From Aotearoamyces nothofagi (taxonomy: Eukaryota > Ascomycota > Leotiomycetes > Leotiales > Tympanidaceae), in assembly GCA_015345905.1 (NCBI GenBank), contig JADDTR010000016.1, positions 190,631-254,630 on the forward strand: 64,000 nt of DNA, read 5' to 3'. Within the stretch, counting starts at the first letter, position 1. The number at the start of each line of letters is the position of its first letter. A program made the position numbers and the translations under genes. The notes under the pieces are model-generated. The model was not told where the DNA came from and did not search any database. It was given only the letters and a program-made list of their open reading frames with translations. Below are positions 47,171-59,292 of this stretch, in pieces.

Positions 47171-48992
47171 ATGTCTGATGACGGCCAATCTCTGTCTCGT
47201 GGGAGTTTGGATTTTATTGAAAGTTCAATCTTGGATACGATAGTCCCTGTGTCTACGGCATTGGACATTAAGGAGACACTGAGCGGGTCTCTGGAGCGAT
47301 TAGATGAAGGAAATGCATCCCCACTTTCTTTCATAGCACAGAGGCAGAGCCTCTTCTTTGGTAAGTTTATTCTCACATATTGTTGGCCTATATCTTACTT
47401 ATCAACAGATCCTAGATGAGACTATAGATGTTTATATCGTCCTACAGACGCCATATTTAGACGAAAGAGCATTGCGTTCTTATCTTTCCCGGCTCGTTAT
47501 TTCACTTGAAGCCAAAATCGTCAATTCAACACCAGATAGATACGAGGGATCACCCAACCATGAAGTTATATATTCGGGGTCAGTGGCGTCGTCAGACGAT
47601 CCGCTCATTATAGTTCGGGGTCCTGATGCGAGTGATATAAGTAACGTGGGAGGACATATTCTGGTGCTGTGGAAACTGCCCATCGTTCTCAGTAGGCCTG
47701 TACGGCTTCGCCTTCAGAATCCATCGCTAGTGCTTTCAGCTACATCAAATCTTAAGCCAGCGGAGCATGTACATCCTAAGGTCAGGGAGGAGGAGTACTT
47801 GCCCAGCCAGGTGCCTTCAGGCCTTAATCTACTCGAGTCGTTTAACAATGACCTAGCACTAGGAGCTGTCAAACCACGGTTATCCGCGCTGCGGGTTTCG
47901 AGGGTTACACCAGCGGCACAGGTGGCAAAGGACTTGATACGTCCTTTCAAACATATATCTCATCAACCCATCAGAGTCTTCCCAGCTTTTAACGTACGGG
48001 TCAGATATGCCAGGCCTGATAGTACACCAAGCAGCCCGTCCATTATTACTTCATTGGACATTGACATCACGCCCTTTGTTGGTCATGAAGTCATTGTGGA
48101 GAATGTGGATTTCAAAGTGGCACAAGGAATTGTGGAGGACCTAAATACTTCCCAAGGCATGACACTGCCATTGACTTGCCTGCCGCGGGACGATATCACC
48201 TTCCTATATCGTCTGCGACCAGACGACTCAGATAGTATCAAGTCAAATAACAAGGCAGTACAGATCTTGATCACAGCAAAGGTCAAAGTAGCCGCGCATT
48301 GTACGCCTCAAATATCTATGCGGTGGCAGACAAATGTCGACTTCACTTTACCTGTAAATCCAGGGTTTGGACAGCCTAGCCAAGCTATACGTCGAGACCA
48401 CCGTCCCTCACAACTTTCTATCGGATCAACCTTCGATACAATTCCAACAGTTGCCCCGTTAGCCGCCATACGTCCAGATGCACTACCATCTATCGAGCTG
48501 ACGACTCTTCACCAGCGCTCGACATCGATCCCTGATTTTGGTGTCACTATGACCTTCATAAGCCCTGCCACAAGCACCGTCAAGCGAGGCCAGCTTTTCA
48601 GCTGGGAAGTGTTCATTGTCAACCGCTCCGACCGTCCTCGTAAACTCGCAATGATCGCCATTCCTAAACGGCGGCGTGGTGAGCGAATCAACACCAACAG
48701 GCCGGCATCGACAGGCCATGGGCATAAGGACCCGACTATTGCTGATGCTGTCCTCAACGAGAATATTCTGCATGCTATGCAGCGTAATTCTGCAATCGAG
48801 CCAGCAGACATTATCTGCTATAGCACAGATATCAGGGTCGGGCCGCTTGCCCCGTCTGCCTGCCATACAGTCGAGCTTAGATTTATGGCATTGGCCAGTG
48901 GTATACTTGGGCTGGAGGCAATCAGGGTGATTGATTTGGCTACGCAAGAGCATGTAGATGTCAGGGACCTTCCGAGCATTATTGTCTATTAA
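47171..48992 (+). CDS. TRS65: TRAPPII subunit Trs65
   Basis: Exons 47171-47360 and 47416-48992 give 588 residues. Trs65 helps TRAPPII dimerise and activate Rab GTPases in late-Golgi and endosomal traffic. The sequence is mostly beta-rich, with IgG-like modules expected of the family and no catalytic motif. The C-terminus (GPLAPSACHTVELRFMALA, then IRVIDLATQEHVDVRDLPSI) is the part I recognise as Trs65. The 55-nt intron is phase 1. I took the acceptor CCTAG rather than the nearer CAACAG because only that one keeps the frame open, giving SLFFDETIDVYIV. Confidence 0.87.
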
Positions 48993-49387
48993 AAATTAAG
49001 TTTTAACGCTTAAACGATTGTAGAGCATAAGACCATTATGCGTTATACTGTATATACACTACGTAAACACCCGTGCTGACATTCAAGCTTTCCACCTCGA
49101 TTCATAATCCTTCCTCAGCTTGCCGCCAACGTGCTCCACTGCGGCCTCGGCTCCGGGGGTGCCCACACGGATGGGGGTACCCTAAGCTATTATGATGGCC
49201 TCTATCAATACTTCCAATCTTCCCATGGACATCATTGCTGTGGTCTACGACATGAAATGATGTCGTGAGAACCAAGCCGCACGTGCTTATAGCGATAGAT
49301 TTAGGACCGTGATCCGAGCCGTCTAAAATTGATCGATATATGGCGGATCAGCCGGATCTAATAAGAAACAACGTTTACTCGTTACTC
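48993..49387. other. Convergent 3' region, TRS65 and regulator 1
   Basis: A 395-base tail-to-tail gap. No gene seen. Confidence 0.6.
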
Positions 49388-51965
49388 TCAGCGCTTGGTC
49401 GGGTCAAAGAATGCAGGGGACAGACCCAGATAGGTATCGATACCACTCAAACCGTCAGCCTCTAGGCTCTGCATGAGCTCGGCCTGCTGTGTATAGCTGA
49501 GACTACCCTGACGATCCGGCATGTCATAATTTTGCTCAGAGTAAAAATGTGGACCAAAGTTGTACGTTGGCTGCATGAAATATGAAGTATCTGTAAAGTT
49601 ATTGATGTTCAACATGGCATCAGAAGAAGATACGGCGAGGGTCGGGTTCGAGACGGGTACTGGAGCTGGATCCCACGAATTTGGGAAGATCTGCTGTGTG
49701 AAGTCTGGAGGGAAGTAACTAAAGCGACGGTCTATCTGGTCGCTCGGTGGGCTAACAAAGATTGAACCCGACCGGAAGGATGGTTGTGAAGGTGGCTGTA
49801 GGGAGTTGTGATATTCAGTAGCTGCGAAATTATCAGGTGCCTGGTTAAAGACGTAGCTAAAGACTGGAGGCAGGTCAACTGCCTTCTGAGAATAGGCCAA
49901 GGATCCCGTTGTTGCGCTAGAATGCTCGGAATTCGGGGAGTTTGCGTCTGTTAAAGATACCGGAGAGTTCGCAGAGAGAGATGAGGGTGGGTTGGAAAGT
50001 TCGTTAGAATTGTAACTTTTCAAACATGCTCTGCCGAGCTTTGAGTAGAGATTTGATGCTGATCTGCTGCCTGGCCATCTCTCCGTGCATCTGACCATGA
50101 TATTGATTGCGATCTGAAGGAGTTCCTCAAGTTCGTCTTTACTATGAAGACTCCGAACTTCGGGATACGAAATTGTCCACAGGAGTGTATTAACGGCCAT
50201 AAACAGACTTTGGAGGAAGATCCAAGTAACATCGACCGAGGGGTTGTCCACTTGTCGATCTTGCATCTTGACATTGTGGGCGGACGCATCGTAGCATAGC
50301 ATTGCCGCTCGAACAGATGGTTTGGGGACCTGAGGAGAAGGGCGAAAGAGGAAAACAATCATAGTATTCATTTTGCCAGTGAACCTAGGATACATGTCAG
50401 TGAGAGGCCCGAGATCTGTTTGGAAGCTATTTATCATACCATGGTCTACTCCAATTTGGATTTTGGGGTGAGGCCTCAAGCCAGCTTCGGAGCTTCTGCT
50501 CCATCTGGGCAAACCAGGGATGCTCGTCACTTGTTGGCTCAGGGCGTTTTGATTGGTAAAGCATGCGACGGATTTCTGCTTGTAATAGTCTCATCCTAAA
50601 GAAATGTATGGCCATGACCTTTTTCTCTGATGGTGGCCCAGGAAGGATGCCGCCAGCTGTGATAAATTCATCATCGACACCCTCAAAAAAGCCGATATCA
50701 ACATGGTCTTCACCTGTAGCAAACCCATTGGGCCGTCCGAGAATATGCGACAAGCCGAACTCCATGGAGAGAACAATCCATGCGAGTCGACGTCTCATCT
50801 CTAGCTGCAGAGGATCCACGAGACCAAGAGATACCCCTTGAACGATAGTTTTCTCCTCTGTTAATCCCAATTGCTGGCAAAGTCTTGTGGCAAGGCCGAC
50901 AATATAATAAATTGCGGTTCGCGTGGGTGTTAAAAGCGAATACTGCGCTAGTAATACCAGGCATTGAAGGGTTTTGAGATCCTTTGGCCGGATTACAGCC
51001 TCGACATGGGGCATGGCAGCCAGATAATAACTGTCTGCAAGACCGGCATACTGTGTATCCAGTTTCTGCATGCTTATAGCTAGGACCATATGGAGGACAA
51101 AATTCTTGTAAGGATCGGTTGAGCCGGCATACACTTCCTCTAGGTCTCTTGCAAATGTAGGTTCATGTAGAGTAGGAAACAAATATTGAGCTATCTGGCA
51201 TTAGTAACATCCTGGACTTCTAGAGGCCAAGAATTATGAAGCATACTACGAACATTTTTGGTTAAATACCTCCACCAGCTTGTCGGTAACAAGTCGAGTT
51301 GGTAGCCTCTCTGCTGGAATCGCGCTGATCATAGGATACGATTTCTTTCGTGTGGAATACTCTTCCGGAGAGTGAGCTGGCGTTCGTCGCTGGCTCACCT
51401 CGGGAACAAGTTCACGGATCCTCCTCGAGTCTGTATAATTCCTTGCCTCCTCCATTACCAGGCGCGTCATAGCTATGCCACTTGACGGCCCCAAGTATCG
51501 TGGAGTCTCATCATTCCTTCCTAGACGAACAAGACCACCAGGGCGTATCGAATCTTCAGGTTTTCGGGGAGAACCTTCCTCTTCGACATATTGGCCTAAC
51601 TCGGCCTCTAGAGCGCGAACCTTGTCTTGGAGCCGGATGACATAGGTTCGAGATATCTTCTTGCCTTTCGCGGTATCGTAGTATTCGCAGATAGCGCCAG
51701 CCCGCTCGCATGGAATACACCTCGGCAGCGATGGGTCACACCTTGTCTTTCTCTGCAGGATATCGGTCAGCGAGCATGATCAATGTGACGAAGGGCGCTG
51801 CAATCCACGAACCTGGCGGCATCTGCAGCACGCTGCCAGCGTATGCGCGATCCGCGGACCTTGGTCCTCGCTTTCATGACTGCTCTCGCGGCCACGGGGA
51901 GTCCGCGCCTCTCGTGCCCTGTTGACAGAGACCAGGCCCGCACGGAAGGCCTCGCCTGCATCCAT
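49388..51965 (-). CDS. Zn2Cys6 transcription factor 1
   Basis: Exons 51965-51813, 51752-51254, 51190-50440 and 50384-49388 give 799 residues. The binuclear zinc cluster is complete only after splicing: Cys 46, 49, 56, 63, 66 and 73 (CCRCRQ joined to RKTRCDPSLPRCIPCERAG). A short coiled-coil linker follows (YVIRLQDKVRALEAELG). The fungal_trans middle-homology region includes QYLFPTLHEPTF, SMQKLDTQYAGLADSYYLAA and the RRRLAWIVLSMEFGLSHILGRP helix. The Ser/Asn/Pro-rich C-terminus looks like an activation region. The first two introns both use the donor GTTCGT and both have good branch sites. The target genes are unknown. It is divergent from a second Zn2Cys6 gene across repeat island D. Confidence 0.88.
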
Positions 51966-52536
51966 CAACTCTGCGGTGGCCGTTGACTTGCTGATGCAAT
52001 GGGAATGGACAGGTCGCCACCAGCATGCAGCATCATCGACGAATCTGGCAGACGTCTTTATCAGGGCGGCTCGGCAGAACTTATCTGGCCAGGCGTCGCG
52101 GGTGGTACTCGTACGCACAGGGTTGGCTTCGCAATGCGGTGCGGCAGCTAGGGGAGATTTCGATTGCGTGCCTCACGCCAACTACATACTGAGGGGGGGC
52201 TACAGGTAGGTACAGGTGCAGGAACAGAAACAGGAATAGGAGCAGAAGTGGAAGAAGTCGTCGGTGCGGGCGTAAGAAAGTGTAAGGGCAAAGGCAAAGA
52301 GCAAGGAGGGCGGGCAGCGGGCAGGCGGCAGGCGGCAGGCGGCAGACGGCCGACGATATGGATAGGGCTGGCACGAAATGGCTCTCTTGTCGATTCGGCA
52401 TTTACCTATGGTAGTCGCAGTGCGCGAGGACAACCCGCAGGTCACGAGATCGAGACGGAAGCCTGCCACGGACAGGGACTGACTGCACTGCACTGCACTG
52501 CACGGCAGATGCCTAGGTACAGGCAGTCATAGAGGG

Positions 52537-52590
52537 ACATTCAGTACATTCAGTACATTCAGTACATTCAGTACATTCAGTACATTCAGT
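52537..52590 (+). repeat. 9-bp unit ACATTCAGT x6
   Basis: Six exact units, followed by a diverged seventh (ACCTACAGT). Confidence 0.95.
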
Positions 52591-52932
52591 ACCTACAGTA
52601 CGGCCAGGCCGGTCTCAGGGAGCGTAGTGCAGTGTACAGTGAGCGTACAGTGTACAGCGTAAAGTGCAGGGCGGTGCACTCGACTGTGGACGTGCCGGCA
52701 CGCCTGTCAGTGGTGTGCAGTGTGGTGTGCGCTGGGGGCTGGCGTGTGCGTGCTCATCTGTCGCGCAGGGGAGGTGCTATACCAGGTATTCGGCGCTCTA
52801 CGGTATCTACAGCACCCTGTGTATGCGTCCTGTACAGCGCCGGTTCCATTGCCAGTGCCAGTGCCAGTCAGCGGCCCAGTGCCGGCAGCTGATTGTCTTG
52901 CCGCACATCAACCTTATTCCTCGTTGCACGGT

Positions 52933-52992
52933 GCAGTCTACGGCGCAGTCCACGGTGCAGTCCACGGTGCAGTCCACGGCGCAGTCCACGGC
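52933..52992 (+). repeat. 12-bp tandem unit x5
   Basis: Five units of GCAGTCCACGGT or GCAGTCCACGGC; the first has TCTACGGC. The unit length is a multiple of three, so each frame stays open through it. Confidence 0.92.
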
Positions 52993-53065
52993 CACGACGG
53001 TGCACGACACGACACGACACCGCACCCGACGCCTGGCCAGCGAGCCTCGGGCCTGCCCAGGCGCT

Positions 53066-53093
53066 TACTCGTTACCCGCTACTCGCTACACGC
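53066..53093 (+). repeat. Heptamer array TACTCGC family x4
   Basis: Units TACTCGT, TACCCGC, TACTCGC, TACACGC. Same family and strand as 31245-31279; reverse complement at 3101-3126. Confidence 0.9.
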
Positions 53094-53838
53094 CCCTCCG
53101 CCCACCCCACCGCGCACCGCACCGCACCTGCCCATGCTGACGCCGCCTGAGATCCGTCTTCCGTCTTCTGTCTTCCGTCTTCCATCTCCCATCTCCCATC
53201 TTCCACCAATTCCCTAATTCCGCAGGCGCTGCTGCCGTTGTCTCGGCCGTGCTGGCTTTCCCATACAAGCCAGTTCCACTTTCGCATCGTGCACGCCTCT
53301 CCGCACACGCGCCGCACTCTGCACTCCGCATGCTGCATGGGCGGAGCATACAACTTGCACCCGCTCCCTTTTGCTTCATAGATGGAGCCGCCTATATAGC
53401 ACAGCACTTTCATCGCCCTGTGAGTAATATTGTGTTGCCATATTCTCGTTGCAATCTGCGGCGCCGCTACTACCAGACATCCGTATTGTAAATCTTAGTG
53501 AGCACGGCAGTGACGGCAGTGACGGCACTGGTGGGCGAGCCGCAATTCCTGGTGAGCTCATACAATTAAGCCCACGCTCAAAGCAAGCTGATCCATCCCC
53601 TGCACGGCGTACGGCCTTGTCTCTTGAAACTCGATTTTGCATGCCATGATGCATAGCTGCAGAAAGGCCAGAGTCGCCATTTCCATCAGATATAAATTGT
53701 TTACCCCTGGCCATCGACAGCGTTTCGCTCGGACGAGGCTGACTGTCCACTAGCAGAGTCCTTTGTGGAAGGTGACAATACCGTGAAATGCAATGCGTAT
53801 AACTGCATCCCACAGGATTCAGTTGCTGGTGAAATAAG

Positions 53839-56067
53839 ATGCATCGCTATAATGCGTTAGATTCGCCATTGCTACGAGTATCTCGACCAGTCGCGGCATG
53901 TTCAAGATGTAAGATTGTGCTCCGAACCCGCGTATTACATCTTCTAACCAGGCAACAGGTCGTGCCGCCAAAATCAAGGTGAACCCATCAATAATCTCAG
54001 CTTACCGGCTGTTGACTTTCAATTTAGTGTGATGGCAAGTTACCTGCGTGTACTGCTTGCGAGAAGTCGGGCCGTGAAAGCGAATGCTCAAGCTCCAATG
54101 ATCAATTTGCAAAGGGGAAAGAAAGGAGGTTGGTCTTTCCTTCCAGGCTCACAGCCGTACACTAACACCTCGAAGTTATGTGGCATCTCTCGAGTCTCGT
54201 GTGGAAAAGCTCGAAAGGCGTATTGATTACGCCAGATCAAGAAAGGCATCCGTTGCTATGCATGAAGGCGATGCGCCTGCTGAAATCCCAGATCGCAAAG
54301 ACTCACTTGCTACAATACGTGCAGCTATTCATGGGAAGGCTGCTAGGCGCCGTGAGGATACCGATGTCAACGAATTGGTATCCGACTTCGGTTTCATGTT
54401 CGTCCTCTCCCATCTCTTTTCCTAGAGGCATCTTCCAGGCATTCATTAACAGCCCTAAGGTCTGTCAATGCCACCACTCGTGATTTTGAGACTTCAACAA
54501 CACAGATGACGTTTGCGAAGCTCATTCTTGCGGCTTCTACAAACGAGCCTATGCCTAAGTCGAAGAGCCAGTATCTGCCCTCAAGACCCGCAGCGATGGC
54601 CCTATTGCAGTATTACCTCGATAATGTATTCGCATTATTTCCAGCATTTTCGGAGACGTCTCTCTTCCATGCTCTTGATGCCGTATATCATGCTCAGTCT
54701 AGTCTAGCCAACGACTTTGATCATTGGCTGTTATACATGGTTCTTGGTATTAGTTCCATGTGCCAGTCTCGGAGTAGTACGGATGCATACTATAACGACG
54801 GCGTGGCCTGGGCTGCACGGGCCTTGAAGTATGCAGACACCGTTCTTATACCCGGTTACTTGGCGCAGATGCAAGCCTTAATACTGCTTGTACAATATTC
54901 CATGCTGGATCCAGCTCACTTCGATAGCTGGCAGCTGATTGGCTTCACATGTCGCGCCGTAGTTGATTTGGGCTTTCATCAAGATCCCCCAAAAGAGTAT
55001 CAGGTTGATAAGCAGAACTTAGATCAACGTCGCAAGCTCTTCTACTGCATTTACTCCCTTGACAGGCAAGTTTGGTTTTAGTCCGAAGATATCCATTAAA
55101 GCTAACGCCACTCAGATCAATCAGCATGGTTCATGCCCGGGCATTCTCTTTTACGGATGATTCCACCAGTGTTGAACTGCCTTCTCCCCCTTTCGCGACA
55201 ACTTCTAGTAGTGTAAAGAGACCTTTGACAGGTCCACATTCTTCAGAAGTAGCGATGCTTCTCTTTCAGCTTCGAAAGATGCAATCAACCTGGTATCAAG
55301 AGCTCTTTCAATCAAGTCGAGATCCGCTAAAGCAATCCTCAACGTATATCTGGCAGACTTGTCACGAGATGCGTAGCTGGTCGGAGAATTTCCCAAGCTC
55401 TCTACCTCCAGCAATGCGAGAGCTTTTCGAGCTCGAACTCCTATATAGCTACGTCTACTGCCTAGCTCCCTCTTGCCGGGTAACATCAGTGTCTGAACTC
55501 GGCAAGACCATGATATTTGAGTACAGCATAGCATATATGCAGAAGATCTGCCCGATTAGCAGGGATCCGGCAAATACGGCTTTCTATACCTACCATGATG
55601 CTCTACGAGCCTATTTCATTGGCAGTCAATTCATGGCTGTGGTATCAGGCCATTTAGATCAGTTATTAAATGCAGCTGTGCCATACGCATCTGCTCTGGC
55701 TGGTGGGCTCCCGCCGCCTCCTATGCCGAATGTTGGCCGGATAGACAACATCAGTCGAAGTATTACGTGTATAAATCAGATAATTGACACACTAAAAGTG
55801 TACGGTGAGCGATGGGATGATTCGAAAGCTTTACAGGTAAGCTTTGAGGCCACATCAGGAGGGCTTCTTACCGAATTACGGCGACGGGCTCAAGGACAAG
55901 ATCAGCAAAACAGGAACAGCAGTAGCAGAAGCCCGGAGAACGGCCCTGGTCCACACTTATCTCCAAGCAATGCTGAAAGTAGACTGGGTGAGGATTGGGG
56001 CCCCATGGGTCACGGATTTGCCAGTGGCACTATGCTGCGGGGAAATCCATCCCCAGGTCAACAATAG
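53839..56067 (+). CDS. Zn2Cys6 transcription factor 2
   Basis: Exons 53839-53908, 53959-53978, 54028-54128, 54176-54397, 54460-55065 and 55116-56067 give 656 residues. The zinc cluster is spread over three exons: Cys 21, 24, 31, 38, 41 and 50 (ACSRCRAAKIKCDGKLPACTACE). A coiled linker follows (VASLESRVEKLERRIDYAR), then a fungal_trans domain with DNVFALFPAFSETSLFHALD, ILLVQYSMLDPAHFDSWQL and YSLDRSISMVHARAFSF. Donors are unusual: intron 3 is GTTGGT, intron 4 GTTCGT, and intron 5 a GC-AG type (GCAAGT). Each is the only choice I found that keeps phase and rebuilds family sequence. The C-terminal 60 residues are Gln/Ser/Gly-rich. Targets are unknown. Confidence 0.86.
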
Positions 56068-56428
56068 ATCTTGATACTGAAATTATATTAAAACGTTTAC
56101 AGCGAAACAAATATGCGAATATAATACATTTGTTTCCACGTCGTATCTACCGATTGAGATGTCCTGCCCCTTTCCCAGCCCCACTTTAACACCAGCTCAC
56201 GCCAGAACAACATGCTCCGAAACATCTAGGTATCGACGTTCGGATTTTAGGATAGAGCCTCGCTACAGATGCGGCTCCGTCATGCAGACTTCACGGACTC
56301 CAAAGCTATGCCACTGGCAAACAATCGCCAACCACAAAACACCTTCCCAAATCCCAATACACAATCTAGCCCTGATTAGTACTATAAAATGCTCTAGCAT
56401 TTTCTAAGCCACTTTTAAACCCCCGCAT
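56068..56428. other. Convergent 3' region, regulator 2 and IML2
   Basis: A 361-base tail-to-tail gap with no gene seen. Confidence 0.6.
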
Positions 56429-58712
56429 TCATTCGCCTCTCTGCTGATATCGCTTTAGCGTATGCTGGGCCGTCGTAATCTTCATGCCTATCCTCGAATC
56501 CAAGACGTAGGAGTCCCACTTCGCCACCTTCTGCAGCCACTCGTCGCACTCGGCAATCTTGGCTGCGCAGTCCGCACCCGGGAGATCCTTCTGTAACCAT
56601 GCCAGAACGGCCATTTCGTAATGAGCTGCAGGGCATGTCCAGTCGTCACGGAGATGGCCCTTGAATTGATATCTGTGGATGGGATGTTAGTATCGGGAAA
56701 GGATGAGGCGGAATATATATCTCGCACCTGTCATGCTTTAGAATGTGGTCAATCAGCTGCGTGCGTGCCTCGTCGAAACGTCCCAAGTTCCGCAAGATTG
56801 CCGACTTCAGCAGAGCCCGAATCGCCACCTCGTCCAGGTTGATCTCGTGCTTCGGTATGTGCGAGGCTCTTGACCACCTAAGGTTCTCTAATGAACCTTC
56901 GAGCTCAGCCTTGCCCATTCTTTTTGTGCCGTTCCATAAGTAGATCATTTCCTCTACAGGACTAACACCTATGGCGTCGACAAAATCGATACCAAATAAG
57001 TTTGCCCTTTCTTCCCATTTCTGAACTTTCCGCGTTACGTATACGTCGAAAGGAAGCTGTTTTGCCATAAGTCGTCGTTTTCCTCCGCATGTAGGAGATT
57101 TCTTAAGATATTTCGTTGCCGTGTCCTTGTATCGTTTGGCAGCTGCCGGGTCCGAATCCTTCGAATCACGGTACATCTCTACGTGAGCAGCGCCGACTAT
57201 AAAGTTGTACAAACCGTGACTCCAGTTATTCAGCTCTATGCAACTCAGGAAACTCTTGGAGCAAAGAGCATAATCATGGATGTACATCGCATCCAAGCTC
57301 TTCTCGAACATGTTCAGGGCTGCGATCTGCTTCAACTGGCTATCCGAGTTGCTCTCCATAACATCAATAGCAGCTCTCAGTTTACGGTTTCCGGACAGCA
57401 TACGAGCTTCTTCAAGACGCCATAAACGAGACACTGGATACCGAGTCTGCATCCGTGTAAGCAATTCTCGGCACTTGGCATTTGGATATCCTATCATATC
57501 GCCGATGGGGTTATCAGCATCAGTTATGATGATGTCACAGAAGCCAACAAGGCTGTTGTAATAGCTCAGGAGGACAAGAGCAGCCACGGCACCATGGATA
57601 TTGTCAAATTTGGTTGCCTGCCAGAGCATGCTTATACCACGTTCACGATCTCCTTTAAACCCAATAACGTAAAGAAGCTTACTGAACGCAGGAGGCACCA
57701 TGGAGAGGATCAGAAGGAGAAGACCAAAGCATAAGTTTATCCCAGAATGGACGAATAAATCAACTGGGTCTTTGAAAATGTCGCGATTAGGCCCATCAAT
57801 TACCGATGATTGTTTCTGTAGCGGGCTTAGAGATGCGTTCTCGAGAGGGTCGTTCTCGAGAGGGTCGCCAGTGTTCATAGATATTGCGTTGAGCCGCTCA
57901 TCTAAATCCTCATTATTATTGATATGTCCCAAATAATTAGCTGATACCTGAGCTCCGGAACGGCCCTCATCGGCATCAACAAATTCCAAGTCACTATCAT
58001 CGTCCCCTAGTCTGGCCTCTGCCTGTATTCTGGTATGCTGGTTCGTGATTTGATCGATCTTAGCTGAGCTCGCAGTTCGTGAGACGGGGGTAGATGGGTC
58101 TGGTGAGAATTCGTGAATGTCGAAACTACCGGGCATGTGCTTTTCCTCTTTCTCTACCGAAGAGCTTTTCCTACTGACGCCCAATTCATATTTTGTCCGC
58201 AGATACTTATGCTCGGCCTCCATAATCCCGTCAAGTGTGATATATGCCTTCCTCAGCTTATAGAATCCTTTGATAGCTTCTGTTAAGCCCTCATTGAGGA
58301 CTCCAACAACCGCACCCATCAACTGCGCTTCCGCACAGCAAAGGGCGTACTGGGTTCCAGGGGGGTAGATAGCTGACTGAGAACCTCCTGTGTCCCTTTG
58401 TGCTCTCTTCATGTCGGCCCAAGCCGAGTTCTCAGAGTCTGCTAGTCGAATACCTGTTTCTTTCATAATGTCTTGCTCGAAACCGAGAATCGAGCGCATG
58501 AAACTTGTAAGACTCTGCCCAAGTTTGTGAAAAGAAGAATCGCCCCGTTTGAGCCTCTCCTCGGCGCCGTCAACATCGTCATTCATTATCAAAATTATAG
58601 CCCGCAGGGCATCTTCGAGGGCCTTGGCGTCGTCGACGTGTTTGATAGATGTAGGTGGAGAACGCGCGACCGCCTTGGGAGCTCCCCGCAGCCAGGAACC
58701 TATTCTACTCAT
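56429..58712 (-). CDS. IML2: Inclusion body clearance protein Iml2
   Basis: Exons 58712-56728 and 56672-56429 give 742 residues. Iml2 is a fungal TPR-like protein; in yeast it helps clear protein aggregates in a lipid-droplet-linked way and has also been found with mitochondria. The N-terminal half has the conserved block YALCCAEAQLMGAVVGVLNE and KGFYKLRKAYITLDGIM. After a 100-residue Ser/Asp-rich insert comes the alpha-helical repeat region (INLCFGLLLLILSMVPPAFS, KLLYVIGFKGDRERGISMLW). Both match the family. The frame is open back to 58793 but MSRIGSWL at 58712 is the better start. The 55-nt intron joins ILKHDR to YQFKGHLRDDW. It is divergent from SEM1. Confidence 0.9.
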
Positions 58713-59292
58713 CGCAGCGCCTTGAAATAACAATGGAGGTAATCCGCAAGTGGTGGTTGTCAACAAAGAGGGGCATACGCGTCGAGCAAGCACTGGCGGA
58801 GGACCGGCATGGAATTGGATAAAGGGAGATTAGAAGGAAATAGAATAGATAAAGTAAAGTATATTGTATTAAAAGCTGTTAAACAGTGAGAATAGGATAC
58901 AAAGGAAAAGGGGCGAAGTCGTGGCCATCTTAGGAGCTAAGGGGTCAATAGCAAAAAACAACGTCAGGAACGTGTCCGTCCGCAGCTCTGCTCTGATATG
59001 TACTGTAGCTAAGTAGGCAGTGCGGAGTGGTCAATTCACCAAATCACCGATAGATCCGTGAATCTTGGAGTCCGGCTTGTCTGAGTCCAGGGATTTAAGC
59101 CACTACGCAGAGCCTAAAAGTTAGGTCAGTAGCGGCGCGTAGAGGCTACCGTATATCACGCTACGGCAGACGTGAGCTGTATCGTACGCAGCTTTGAAAG
59201 CGACAAGATATCCAGCCTCAACGAGAACCCTCGCCATACATCACTCATCACATATCCCGAGTCTGCCATACCCCTCGAGTTGCACCTCCACT
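58713..59292. promoter_or_regulatory. Divergent promoter, IML2 and SEM1
   Basis: A 580-base head-to-head region. I looked for a PACE proteasome box (GGTGGCAAA) for SEM1 and did not find one. No gene is seen. Confidence 0.5.

Larger units (their letters stand above)
51966..53838. repeat. Repeat island D between two Zn2Cys6 genes
   Basis: This 1.9 kb head-to-head region carries arrays of GCAGGCG x4 (52321-52348), TGCAC pentamers (52484-52503), ACATTCAGT x6 (52537-52590) and GCCAGT hexamers (about 52850-52875). It also has a 12-bp GCAGTCCACGGT unit x5 (52933-52992), the TACTCGC heptamer family x4 (53066-53093), and CGTCTTC/CATCTCC runs (53153-53210). It must also contain the promoters of both regulators. 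Open frames of up to about 165 codons here are low-complexity and show no domain. Confidence 0.85.

Noticed and set aside
52081-53413. Several 70-165-codon frames in island D
   Set aside because: Low complexity from tandem arrays, overlapping on all frames, no homology I can see.
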